From Bacteroidia bacterium (GTDB lineage: Bacteria > Bacteroidota > Bacteroidia > NS11-12g > UBA955): a DNA stretch of 64,000 nucleotides. The position numbers and the translations under genes were made by a program. The stretch is taken from NCBI GenBank assembly GCA_023653095.1, contig JAMNXP010000008.1, positions 1-64,000 on the forward strand, written 5' to 3'. A model generated the notes under the pieces. It was not told the origin of the DNA and made no database searches. It worked only from the letters and a program-made list of their open reading frames with translations. Positions 55,390-64,000 of this stretch are shown here, piece by piece (the stretch's first letter is position 1; each line of letters starts with the position of its first letter).

Positions 55390-56418
55390 TTAAAGTTGGA
55401 TTGACAAACCTACTGATAGTACTTCCTTGAATTGGAGACGTGGACCAGATCTAAGTCCTTCGGGATCCAAAGCAATCATGATATCATCATCATAGATGAA
55501 GTGAAGGATGAGCATGGTAGAAATGTACTGATTGATTTTAAGATTTAAGGTGTTCTCAAAATCTACGTCAATGTTCTCGGGGTTGTTGAGGTAATTGGAA
55601 AACAGTTCAAGTTTTGATTGAATGCCCACGTTTTTCATGATGCGTGGTTCATTATAGACTACGCGCATGAATCCTCCGGTTTCAGAACGGTGTCTTTTTC
55701 CGGTTCCAGGGATGTATTCAAAGGTAACGGGATCCATTTTGGCGGCTTCTACACCATAAGCTCCTTGGTCTGCTAGGTCTTGATTTAAAACGAAGGTATT
55801 TTTACTGGTAAAAGGTCCAAAGAACACGCTGAGTTTTTGAGAAGGGTTATAATCCATTCCCAAGGAAGCAACGACATAACCTGGTGCAAAGAACTGTGAA
55901 ATTGGTTTTGTATCAGTTTCGGAATAATAACCAGGTTGGAATTGGGTAGACGGCGTAAGAAGGAAGGTGTAAAACCATTTTTCGCTTGCTTTTTTACCCA
56001 CTTTTGTGGTGATTTCAAGTCGGTCATCGTTTTTAAACCAACGACCGTTTCTTCCTTGAAGAATTAGACCGTAACCAGCATCAAGGGTTGTTTCCCAGGT
56101 TAGGTTTGTAGATTGATAGGTAAGGTTCAGGTTCAAAGTAGTAGAAAGCGCGATAGAGTTTTGACCTCCTCCTTGCCAATTGGAAAATTGACTTTGGTTG
56201 GTTGAGATATTGGATGTACCGAAAAAGGTCCATGTACCAGTGGGTGTTTCGGGAAGGGCTTCTTCGGCGGGAACTTCTTGAACAGTGGTTTCTGCTGAGT
56301 AGTCTACAGCAGTAAAGTCAGAGTTTACTGCTGTAGAGTCTGATTGAGCAGATAAGGGATTGAAAGCGATAGCGCATCCCCCGAAAAACAAAAAAAATAG
56401 ATGATTCTTCAAATTCAT
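55390..56418 (-). CDS. DUF3078 outer membrane protein
   Basis: A 342-residue beta-barrel-like protein. A signal peptide (about 1-24, FFLFFGGCAIAFNPLSAQ) is followed by an acidic linker (VQEVPAEEALPETPTG) and the DUF3078 domain, with TSNISTNQSQFSNWQGGGQNS near its start and repeated amphipathic strands (NLTYQSTNLTWETTLDAGYG) to the end. Members are widespread in Bacteroidota and unassigned in function. Converges on the beta-barrel gene with an 11-base gap. Confidence 0.85.
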   Translation of the reverse strand: MNLKNHLFFLFFGGCAIAFNPLSAQSDSTAVNSDFTAVDYSAETTVQEVPAEEALPETPTGTWTFFGTSNISTNQSQFSNWQGGGQNSIALSTTLNLNLTYQSTNLTWETTLDAGYGLILQGRNGRWFKNDDRLEITTKVGKKASEKWFYTFLLTPSTQFQPGYYSETDTKPISQFFAPGYVVASLGMDYNPSQKLSVFFGPFTSKNTFVLNQDLADQGAYGVEAAKMDPVTFEYIPGTGKRHRSETGGFMRVVYNEPRIMKNVGIQSKLELFSNYLNNPENIDVDFENTLNLKINQYISTMLILHFIYDDDIMIALDPEGLRSGPRLQFKEVLSVGLSIQL

Positions 56419-56433
56419 GATATTTTCCAGAAA

Positions 56434-57486
56434 TTACATTTCAGGGAAAGGGTTGTACTTGCGGTTAGGGCCGATGGTGTAGGGGAAGATGATGAGAGAA
56501 AATTCGTGGGTGACGGGAACGCCGGTATTTTTCAAGGAAACGTTCCAATCATTGGAATATGCAAAGTAGTATTTGTCATAGCGGGCACCAAAATAATAGT
56601 TGATGCTCCAAGCCTGTTTATCAAAAGCCTGGGTGTTTTGCGCGCCAACTCCGAGTCTAAAATTCGCCCTTTTGGCATTAAACATGATGCTTCTTGACTG
56701 TACAGTTTCTTGTTTTCCAAGAACTGTTTGTTGCTGGATCAGGTAGTTGAAAGAAGGAATTATTTCTGTACCTGTGGGGGAGGTGTAAATTCTTGTCCCT
56801 CCTTGTAAACTGAGATTTAAGGGGAGATTCTGAACTCCATCGCCATAAAAGGAAATATCGGGCTGGTTTATGTTATAAGCAGACAGCCCTAAAAATCCAT
56901 TTTTACCATAGAAAAGAGTTCCTGCTGAAACGTGTACAGCATTGCGAGTGATTTTATTCAGTGGTTCTGATGTGGGATTTACGAAGCCAGTGTTTGCTTG
57001 GTTGATCTGATCCTCCCAAAGGAATTGATCTTTTCCGAAAGAAAACGAAGAAAACTGAGCGGTCATGCCCAATTTTAGCTGGTAAGCGTTGATTTTAATG
57101 TCATAACCGTAGGTCAGGGAAGCTGAAAAGTGGGAATATTTAGACATTTTATCGGCTCCAGAATTGAGGTCTGTTGTGAAGGCGCTGACACCCCATGAGG
57201 TGTTGTTTTTTTTAACGGGACTATCAAAAGACAAGGTCTGGGTATACAATCTGTTGGAAATCCCTAACCATTGGGCCTTGGTGCCCGAGGTTATGCGGCT
57301 GGCAGCTTCGGAATTGACGCTTCCTAACCCAACGAGAGCAGGATTGGTTAAATGTCTTTGAGCGTATAATTGTCTGAATTGGGGATTTTGTGCTTGAAGA
57401 TTGGGAATATTTAATACGGATAAAAGCCCTAAAATTAGGCTTTGAATTGAAGTTTTTCTGTTGGAAATAAAACGATTGAAAATCAT
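56434..57486 (-). CDS. PorP/SprF-family type IX secretion membrane protein
   Basis: A protein of about 350 residues from ATG 57486. The signal peptide (SIQSLILGLLSVLNIPNLQAQ) is followed by the family's opening NPQFRQLYAQRHLTNPALVG and a 14-stranded-barrel-like body with the ending of PorP/SprF proteins. These proteins partner with large secreted adhesins: SprF-like genes sit next to SprB-like or other PKD-type adhesin genes and bind their type B sorting domain. Its gene is divergent from the giant PKD gene 135 bases away, which fits this pairing. The longer frame to 57543 is unlikely to be used. Confidence 0.88.
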   Translation of the reverse strand: MIFNRFISNRKTSIQSLILGLLSVLNIPNLQAQNPQFRQLYAQRHLTNPALVGLGSVNSEAASRITSGTKAQWLGISNRLYTQTLSFDSPVKKNNTSWGVSAFTTDLNSGADKMSKYSHFSASLTYGYDIKINAYQLKLGMTAQFSSFSFGKDQFLWEDQINQANTGFVNPTSEPLNKITRNAVHVSAGTLFYGKNGFLGLSAYNINQPDISFYGDGVQNLPLNLSLQGGTRIYTSPTGTEIIPSFNYLIQQQTVLGKQETVQSRSIMFNAKRANFRLGVGAQNTQAFDKQAWSINYYFGARYDKYYFAYSNDWNVSLKNTGVPVTHEFSLIIFPYTIGPNRKYNPFPEM

Positions 57487-57621
57487 CAATGAATTTTCAA
57501 CAATATTACGGAATAATATTTCCTCAAAAATGAAATTCACCAAATATTATATAATGTTAAAATCCTGAAATTCATAGCAACGGGTAATTTTGCTTAATAT
57601 TGCTTATTGTTCAAATAAATA

Positions 57622-60600
57622 ATGAACGTACATTCAATCAAATCTAATTACAGAACCAACAGGTTTGTCAAGGTGGCAATATTGTTGCTTTTCTTGATGC
57701 ATGTTGGGCGTGCTTTTTCCGCTGGTTCCACAGATAGTTGTAGAGGATTAATTCTGGGTGCCAATGTAAATTCAGATATCTGTTTTAATTCGGGCTCAGG
57801 TTTCACAAATTCTACTCAAGACACTCTAAATTATTCCATAAGTCATTCTTGGAAATTTGACGGTACAGAATTATCAACCCTTGCAGTTCCGCAGATTGGC
57901 TCTTTAGCAGTGGGTAGTTATACAGTTGTTTATAGAGTGACCAATGCTGTTGGTTGCTGGAAGGCAGATACGTTTGCCTTGAATATTGTAGATTTACCTA
58001 CTTCACTGGTAACGGTAAACGATGCTTCACAGTGTGACAACAAGAATGAGTTTATATTAGAGTCGGTTAGCACGGTTCCATCTGGAGCAGGAACAATAAC
58101 AGGTTCAGATTGGAATTACGGAGATGCGACCACTGGTTCAGGAGATTCTGTGGCACACACCTATACATCTAATGTTGGATTGTTGACGGTGGTTCACACA
58201 GTAACTACTTCTTACGGATGTGAAGATACCAGTCAAATCAAGTTGACGGTGTTGCAAGGTCCCACTGCGAAGTTCACCATCGATACGGTAAACAACTGTT
58301 TGAGGGGTAATGAATTTGGATTTACCGAGAATTCAACCGCTGGAGATGCCAGCAAAAAAGAATATACTTGGAGCATCACAGAGAAGTCCAGTCAAACAAA
58401 GACAACTTCATCGAGATTTACAGAATCATTCGGCACTGTAGGAGTTAAAACTGTCAAGTTATTGGTTGAAGACAACAACGGTTGTTTGGACTCAATGACC
58501 AAGACGTTGGAGGTTCATATCCATCCCACGGCAAATTTTAGCGTGAATGATACTGCTCAGTGTTTGAAGGGAAATTCATTTGTACTAAGCAGCAGTTCAA
58601 TTTCAAATGTCACCAATGCGGCGTTGACCAACTACTGGGATTTCAAAGACGGAAGCAACAGCACTTCGGCAAATCCAAGCAAAACATACGCAAGTTCAGG
58701 ACGCAGAGAAGTAGAATTGATTGTGACAAATGACAAAGGTTGTAGCGATACTACGGTTGGTGTGGCTCATAGTTATCAAGATCCAGATGTGAAATTCACC
58801 ATTGATGATTCTACACAATGTTTTGATACACACAAATACAAACTCACTAATACTACTCAGAATTTTGCTTCAAGTATAAACTACACTTGGAGTTTTGGTG
58901 ATTCAAGTACGTCTGTAGCATTCAACGCAGTAAAAGTATACAGTTTCACTGGAAGAAAACAGGTTAGCCTAATTGGAGTTGATTCTAGAGGATGTAGAGA
59001 TACGTTTTCAGAAGGCGTTTATACGGTACCCATGCCCAAAGCGCTTGCAACTGTAAACGATGCTGATCAGTGTGATAACAGCAATTTATTTATATTAGAA
59101 ACAAACAGTACTGTTCCAGCAGGAGCTGGTAGTATTTCTTCAACGTGGAATTTTGGTAACGGGGCAACTTCTGCAGGAGATTCTGTTGGTTACCATTATT
59201 CAACATTAACTGGAAATGTCACAGTTATTCACACGGTCACTAGTTCCTACGGATGTATTGACACCAACCAAATAAAATTGAAGGTTTTCAATGGACCAAT
59301 CGCAAAATTTACGATTGACACTGTCAATAATTGTTTGAGAGGCAACACTTTTGGATTCACTGAAAACTCCACGGTAGGTGATGCGAGCAAAAAATCTTTT
59401 ACTTGGAATTTTGACGGTTTTTCACCTTTAACAAGGTTGGTTTCAAGCAGATTTACCCAAGGCTTCCTAGCTGCAGGTTCTCAGAACATTAAGTTAATGG
59501 TAGAGGATAACAACGGTTGTAAAGACTCAATTACTAAGTCGGTTATAGTTCAGAATCACCCCATCGCGTTGATCTCAAAAATTGGGGCTGACTCTTGTCA
59601 AGACATCGCTTCTAAGTTTAATGTGGTTGATTTGAAGGCACCAAAACCTGTAGGGGTTAGTTGGTTGTTCAGCGATAATCAGACCTTTACTGATTCGATC
59701 ATTACCGTGAGTTTTTCTTTTGATGGACAAAAATCTGCGCGAGCTATCGTTACCAACGCTGTAGGATGTAGGGATACCGCAATCAGAGTTTTTAAAGTAT
59801 ACAGAAATCCAGTTGCGAATTTTAAATTCACTGATTCTGCCGTTTGTTTGCGTGGAAACGAAGTTGAGATTAATCAAACTTCTTCCAATGTTCACGGAAC
59901 ACTGAGTACAGCAACATGGAATTTTGGTGACGGATCGGGAGTTACGCAAAATAATGCTGCAACGTTTAAGAAATCATATTCGTCAGCTGGAACCTACACG
60001 GTGAAGATGATCTACACCAATTCATTGGGTTGTGGAGACACACTCACAAAGTTGGTTACTGTTTTGCCGATGCCCAAAGCCCAATTTGCTTGGGTAGACA
60101 GTTTGCAATGCAGAACAGGGAACGGTTTTAGTGCGATAAATCAGAGTAAATCGAATGTAACAGGTCATACTTTGAATTATGTTTGGGATTTTGGGGATTC
60201 TACTTCTTCAACTTTGGCCAATCCTTCTTTATCTTATGCATATGATGGAACCAAGACAGTAAGGCTTTCTGTTAACTCTTCCGAGGGATGTAAAGACACG
60301 TTCATTTCACAAGTAATAGTATATCCTCAACCGCGCGTTGGATTCACCATCAACGATGTTGATCAGTGTGTGAACAATGATGTATTCGCATTCAATGATA
60401 CATCAAAGGTGATAACCGGCGGTGGAACTTTGAGCAGATTGTGGAATTTAGGCGATGGGGGAAGTGCCAATACTTTGTCACCCACCCGTTCTTATTCTAG
60501 CAGCGGAAATAGAAATATTAAATTGGTTGTCACCACATCTAACGGATGTAAAGATTCGGTGAGCAAATCAATTACGGTATTTGCAAAACCAGAGTCCCGT

Positions 60601-63600
60601 TTTTCTAAATTGAATCCAGATTCATGTTTGAATACTACCTGGAATTTCAGGGTTCGCGATGCGTTGAGTACCACAATGACCAGCGTAGCATGGACGGTTT
60701 CAGGAAGTACCAATTATTCAGACTCATTAATCAGTCATCACTTTAGTACCAACGGTACCCATACTGTAGGTTTGATCATTGGTAATGCGGATGGGTGTTT
60801 TGATACTGCGTCGCATCAAGTGAGAGTGTTTAAAAATCCAGTGGCTAGTTACACCGTGGATGATTCTGCTCAGTGTTTTGCAGTCAATTATTTCAAGTTC
60901 CAAGTGGGAAGTACTTCTCCCAACGGTTTGTCTTTGAAGCATAGTTGGGATTTTGGAGATACTTCGGGTTCAAGCGCTTTGAAACCCGTAAAAGTGTTTG
61001 CGAGCATCGGACGAAGATCGGTGTACTTGAAATCTACAGATACGCGCGGTTGCGCTGATTCATTTAGACAAGACATTTATGTGGCTCCATATCCGGTATC
61101 TAATTTCACCATCAAGGATTCTGTACAGTGTGAGAATCATAACTTATATGTTTTTGAAGATGCAAGTAGCATTCTTTCTGGTGGAGGAAGTCTAAGTTCG
61201 CAATGGATTTATGGAGACAATACTACAGCCAGCGGTGACTCAGTAGCACATAATTATGCTACAAAAACGGGTTACATCAAGGTTCAACACAAGAGTATCT
61301 CAAGTTACGGATGTAGAGACAGCAGCATCCAAACGGTTCACGTAAGAAAAGGACCAGATGCGGTTATAGGGCTTGACACGGTGTTGTATTGCATCAGAGG
61401 AAATGAATTTGGAGCTACAGACCTCAGCGTTAAAGGCGAAGGCAATAAGACCAAGTTCACATGGACTTGGGGCGATGGCAACGTAGACGTAAAATCAACG
61501 CCATCAAGATTTACATACAGTTACGCAAATACCGGAACCTATACCATTAAGTTGTTGGTTGAAGATCAATACTCTTGTATTGATTCAATCAGTAAATCAA
61601 CCACGGTACATCCTAATCCAACAGCACAGTTTGCAATAGTTGATAGTTTGCAATGTTTCAATGCAAACAGCTTTTCTTTTGCGCAACAAAGTACATCGAA
61701 CACAACCAATTCAGTGTTGAGTTACGCGTGGACGTTTGGTGATGGAGGCACAAGTACAGTCTCATCGCCCACCCATTCTTATTCTGTTTACGGATCGAGA
61801 GACCTCCAGTTGAGAGTGACAAACGTCTTTGGATGTAAAGATACGTTTGACTCAAAGGCTAGAGTTTACTCATTGCCAGTAGTTAAGTTCACCGTAAACG
61901 ATTCCACTCAGTGCGAGAATAACCAGTTGTTCAACTACCAAGATTTGTCGAGCATTCCATCAGGGGAGGGAAACATCAGCAGAAACTGGACTTTGGGCGA
62001 TGGAAGTCAGAGCACTGCCTCTGATTTCAGTTACAGATACAGCGGACATGATACTGTAATTGTGAAGTTGGTGCAGACCAGTAGTTTTGGTTGTAAAGAC
62101 TCATTGAGTAAGCGCATTGAAGTTTTGAGAAAACCTCAAATCAGATTTGCTAAAATTGGAGCAGATTCATGTAGAAATACACCATCAAAGTTTAAGGCAT
62201 GGGATGCAGATGTGGTTAAGCCATTGAGCGTAAGTTGGTTGTTTAGCGACAATCAGACTTTCAATGATTCCATCATCACCGCATCTTTTGCGGTTGAAGG
62301 ACAAAAATCGTTGAGAGTGATTGTGGGTAATTCCAGCGGCTGTACCGATACAATAAACAGAATATTCAATGTGTATGAGAATCCACATGCTGGGTTCTTC
62401 ATCACAGATTCAGCATTGTGCTTCAGGGGCAATGAGTTTGAATTTAACGATACCACGAGCATTAACAATGGAACCGTATCACAATTGATTTGGGACTTTG
62501 GGGATGGGAAATCACAAACCAAAACCACGAATGCAGCGGTTTACAACAGATATGCAGATACCGGAAATTACACCGTAAAATTGCGTATTACCAACACATT
62601 GGGATGTGGAGACACCATTACCAGGAAGTTGCGCGTACTGCCACAACCTAAGGCGGTATTCACTCATGCTGATAGTTTACAGTGTCGTACAAACAACAGC
62701 TTTGAATTTAATAACAATAGCGTTTCAAATTCATCAACAACGTCGTTGACGTATGATTGGAGATTTGGAGACAGCACAACATCTGCTTCTCTAAGTCCAG
62801 TGAAGTCATATGTCTACGATGGGGTGAAGAATTTAATCTTGTACGTAGAGAATGGCGAAGGTTGTAGAGATACTTTCAATTCAACATTGGAAGTATATCC
62901 GCAGTCGGTTGTTGATTTTAGTATCAATGACGTTGATCAGTGTGAGAACAACAATTTGTTTCAATTTACAGGGAATTCTACCACAGGGGCTCGTGGTGGA
63001 TATTTGTATTCAAAATGGATTTTCGGTGATGGAGCAACAGACACTTCTCGAAATACCAGCCACAGATATACTGCACATGCAAACCACCAAGTGAAGTTGG
63101 TTGTAACCACTTTTTATGGATGTAAAGACAGTATATCTAAAGGGGTTACAGTGTTCAAAAAACCGACGGGTTTATACACCAAAATCACCAAAGATTCTTG
63201 TTTGAATAACTCTCATAGCTTTAAGGTTGAAGATTTAGATCAACCAACCATGACATCAGTCACTTGGGAGTTTAATGATGGGGTAAACTTTACTGATTCA
63301 ATAATCAATAGGACCTTTGTTGCGGATGGTCAGAAATCAGCGAATTTATATGTTCAAAACGCTAATGGATGTTTTGATTCAATTTATCCTAAGTTCAGAA
63401 TCTATGATAATCCCATCGCTAACTTTACAAGAAAAGATACCTTCTTATGTTTGGAAGGCAACAATTTTGAATTAACTAGCACGGCAACTTCCAAATACGG
63501 TTCTTTGAATCACTACAAATGGGAATTTGGTGACGGTCAGACGGGTGCGTCTAAGAATTTCAATCACAGTTATATCGATTCGGGATATTATGATATTACA

Positions 63601-64000
63601 TACAGGGTAGTTAATACCTTGGGATGTGGTGATAGCGTCACCAAAGTGGTTCGTGTGAATCCAAATCCAAGAGTACATTTCAATGCAGATTTGTATCAAC
63701 AGTGTTGGCACAGCAATTTGACTCAGTTTACAGACAGCAGTGAATCAAATTTGAAAGGAAGGTCAACCTTGACTAATGCTTGGAATTTTGGCGATAGTTT
63801 GACTTCGGCGTCAGCGAATCCCCAGAAAACATATCAGTGGTATGGAGTAAAAACCATACAATTGATTGCTACAAACGATGAAGGTTGTTCTGACACGGTA
63901 AAGCGAAGTATTGAGATCAAACCTGAGCCTATTGCAAAGTTTAAAATTGACAATTCGGCGCAATGCGTCAACGACAATGAGTTCAATTTCTTGGATACAA
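57622..64000 (+). CDS. Giant PKD-repeat cell-surface adhesin, 5' part
   Basis: The frame from ATG 57622 stays open to the window edge (2,126 codons). A signal peptide (VAILLLFLMHVGRAFSA, ending about residue 36) is followed by at least 24 tandem PKD-like domains of 83-88 residues. Each has a WxFGDG-type turn, a GCxD motif near its end and an xQC or SC motif near the start of the next, suggesting one disulfide per domain. The PKD fold forms extended, stiff stalks on surface adhesins. The missing C-terminus would be expected to hold a type IX sorting domain. The divergent PorP/SprF-like gene is its probable secretion partner. Confidence 0.92.
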   Translation, partial: MNVHSIKSNYRTNRFVKVAILLLFLMHVGRAFSAGSTDSCRGLILGANVNSDICFNSGSGFTNSTQDTLNYSISHSWKFDGTELSTLAVPQIGSLAVGSYTVVYRVTNAVGCWKADTFALNIVDLPTSLVTVNDASQCDNKNEFILESVSTVPSGAGTITGSDWNYGDATTGSGDSVAHTYTSNVGLLTVVHTVTTSYGCEDTSQIKLTVLQGPTAKFTIDTVNNCLRGNEFGFTENSTAGDASKKEYTWSITEKSSQTKTTSSRFTESFGTVGVKTVKLLVEDNNGCLDSMTKTLEVHIHPTANFSVNDTAQCLKGNSFVLSSSSISNVTNAALTNYWDFKDGSNSTSANPSKTYASSGRREVELIVTNDKGCSDTTVGVAHSYQDPDVKFTIDDSTQCFDTHKYKLTNTTQNFASSINYTWSFGDSSTSVAFNAVKVYSFTGRKQVSLIGVDSRGCRDTFSEGVYTVPMPKALATVNDADQCDNSNLFILETNSTVPAGAGSISSTWNFGNGATSAGDSVGYHYSTLTGNVTVIHTVTSSYGCIDTNQIKLKVFNGPIAKFTIDTVNNCLRGNTFGFTENSTVGDASKKSFTWNFDGFSPLTRLVSSRFTQGFLAAGSQNIKLMVEDNNGCKDSITKSVIVQNHPIALISKIGADSCQDIASKFNVVDLKAPKPVGVSWLFSDNQTFTDSIITVSFSFDGQKSARAIVTNAVGCRDTAIRVFKVYRNPVANFKFTDSAVCLRGNEVEINQTSSNVHGTLSTATWNFGDGSGVTQNNAATFKKSYSSAGTYTVKMIYTNSLGCGDTLTKLVTVLPMPKAQFAWVDSLQCRTGNGFSAINQSKSNVTGHTLNYVWDFGDSTSSTLANPSLSYAYDGTKTVRLSVNSSEGCKDTFISQVIVYPQPRVGFTINDVDQCVNNDVFAFNDTSKVITGGGTLSRLWNLGDGGSANTLSPTRSYSSSGNRNIKLVVTTSNGCKDSVSKSITVFAKPESRFSKLNPDSCLNTTWNFRVRDALSTTMTSVAWTVSGSTNYSDSLISHHFSTNGTHTVGLIIGNADGCFDTASHQVRVFKNPVASYTVDDSAQCFAVNYFKFQVGSTSPNGLSLKHSWDFGDTSGSSALKPVKVFASIGRRSVYLKSTDTRGCADSFRQDIYVAPYPVSNFTIKDSVQCENHNLYVFEDASSILSGGGSLSSQWIYGDNTTASGDSVAHNYATKTGYIKVQHKSISSYGCRDSSIQTVHVRKGPDAVIGLDTVLYCIRGNEFGATDLSVKGEGNKTKFTWTWGDGNVDVKSTPSRFTYSYANTGTYTIKLLVEDQYSCIDSISKSTTVHPNPTAQFAIVDSLQCFNANSFSFAQQSTSNTTNSVLSYAWTFGDGGTSTVSSPTHSYSVYGSRDLQLRVTNVFGCKDTFDSKARVYSLPVVKFTVNDSTQCENNQLFNYQDLSSIPSGEGNISRNWTLGDGSQSTASDFSYRYSGHDTVIVKLVQTSSFGCKDSLSKRIEVLRKPQIRFAKIGADSCRNTPSKFKAWDADVVKPLSVSWLFSDNQTFNDSIITASFAVEGQKSLRVIVGNSSGCTDTINRIFNVYENPHAGFFITDSALCFRGNEFEFNDTTSINNGTVSQLIWDFGDGKSQTKTTNAAVYNRYADTGNYTVKLRITNTLGCGDTITRKLRVLPQPKAVFTHADSLQCRTNNSFEFNNNSVSNSSTTSLTYDWRFGDSTTSASLSPVKSYVYDGVKNLILYVENGEGCRDTFNSTLEVYPQSVVDFSINDVDQCENNNLFQFTGNSTTGARGGYLYSKWIFGDGATDTSRNTSHRYTAHANHQVKLVVTTFYGCKDSISKGVTVFKKPTGLYTKITKDSCLNNSHSFKVEDLDQPTMTSVTWEFNDGVNFTDSIINRTFVADGQKSANLYVQNANGCFDSIYPKFRIYDNPIANFTRKDTFLCLEGNNFELTSTATSKYGSLNHYKWEFGDGQTGASKNFNHSYIDSGYYDITYRVVNTLGCGDSVTKVVRVNPNPRVHFNADLYQQCWHSNLTQFTDSSESNLKGRSTLTNAWNFGDSLTSASANPQKTYQWYGVKTIQLIATNDEGCSDTVKRSIEIKPEPIAKFKIDNSAQCVNDNEFNFLDT
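57990..64000 (+). repeat. Tandem PKD domain repeats with four-domain higher-order period
   Basis: GCxD codons recur mainly every 258 bases, with shorter 249-252-base units ending near 59762, 60790, 62338 and 63367. The unit order after each short unit is the same, giving a 1,029-base superrepeat (59762 to 60790, 62338 to 63367). An earlier block repeats at about 58020 and 59056. This shows amplification by multi-domain duplication. Confidence 0.8.

Noticed and set aside
62852..63094. Separate plus-strand small gene within the PKD adhesin
   Set aside because: It is out of frame with, and fully inside, the continuous adhesin reading frame and lacks any feature of its own.

Overview
The window looks like the chromosome of a Bacteroidota bacterium, most likely a marine or freshwater member of Flavobacteriia. 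The evidence is the phylum-type promoters (TTG, about 20 bases, TAnnTTTG), near absence of Shine-Dalgarno sites, TonB-dependent and carboxypeptidase-regulatory outer membrane proteins, and PorE-like, PorP/SprF-like and sorting-domain proteins of the type IX secretion system (T9SS). PKD and FG-GAP repeat proteins and a LytS/LytTR-type sensor pair fit the same picture. No rRNA is present. Two tRNAs are seen: Pro(GGG) and Asp(GTC).

Layout. 1-1,830: truncated IS3 element, a retron-like reverse transcriptase with a small membrane partner and a leader RNA, and tRNA-Pro. 2,000-8,950: an ATPase, the surE-lpxB envelope operon and an Oar-like TonB receptor broken by a one-base frameshift. 9,090-22,700: a beta-propeller sensor kinase with its LytTR regulator, and housekeeping metabolism (aldose epimerase, MenE-like ligase, class V aminotransferase, AnmK, amino-acid dehydrogenase, peptidase T, fatty acid desaturase). 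22,800-35,400: AMP nucleosidase, an AsmA-like protein, a Deg protease, KdsA, a PorE-like lipoprotein, a sorting-domain-only protein and an M1 aminopeptidase. 35,500-45,160: an accessory region downstream of tRNA-Asp. It holds a WYL regulator, a GIY-YIG-like nuclease, an AAA+ ATPase and two related OGG-like proteins. These are followed by an AbiE-like pair, a phosphoesterase and a broken RhuM gene, which lie between two copies of a decayed exported-protein gene. 45,190-64,000: lipoproteins, an FG-GAP/ASPIC protein, a photolyase-like protein, outer membrane proteins, PorP/SprF and the first 6.4 kb of a giant PKD adhesin that runs off the end.

The most unusual feature is a dispersed family of degenerate heptanucleotide arrays (AAAGACC, GGTGATC, GTCAGCG/TCAGCTA, CTCTCCC/CTAAACT). 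They sit at gene 3' ends throughout the window. At several places they have entered reading frames: inside lpxB, at the 5' end of the menE-like gene, across the stop codon of the M1 peptidase gene, and as the C-terminal tail of the FG-GAP protein. A second recurrent pattern is TAnnTTTG exactly four bases before a start codon, which suggests leaderless mRNAs. The strongest candidates for undescribed systems are the heptad arrays, the retron-like locus, and the WYL / GIY-YIG / AAA+ / OGG-like island. All functional statements rest on reading motifs by eye; no database search was possible.
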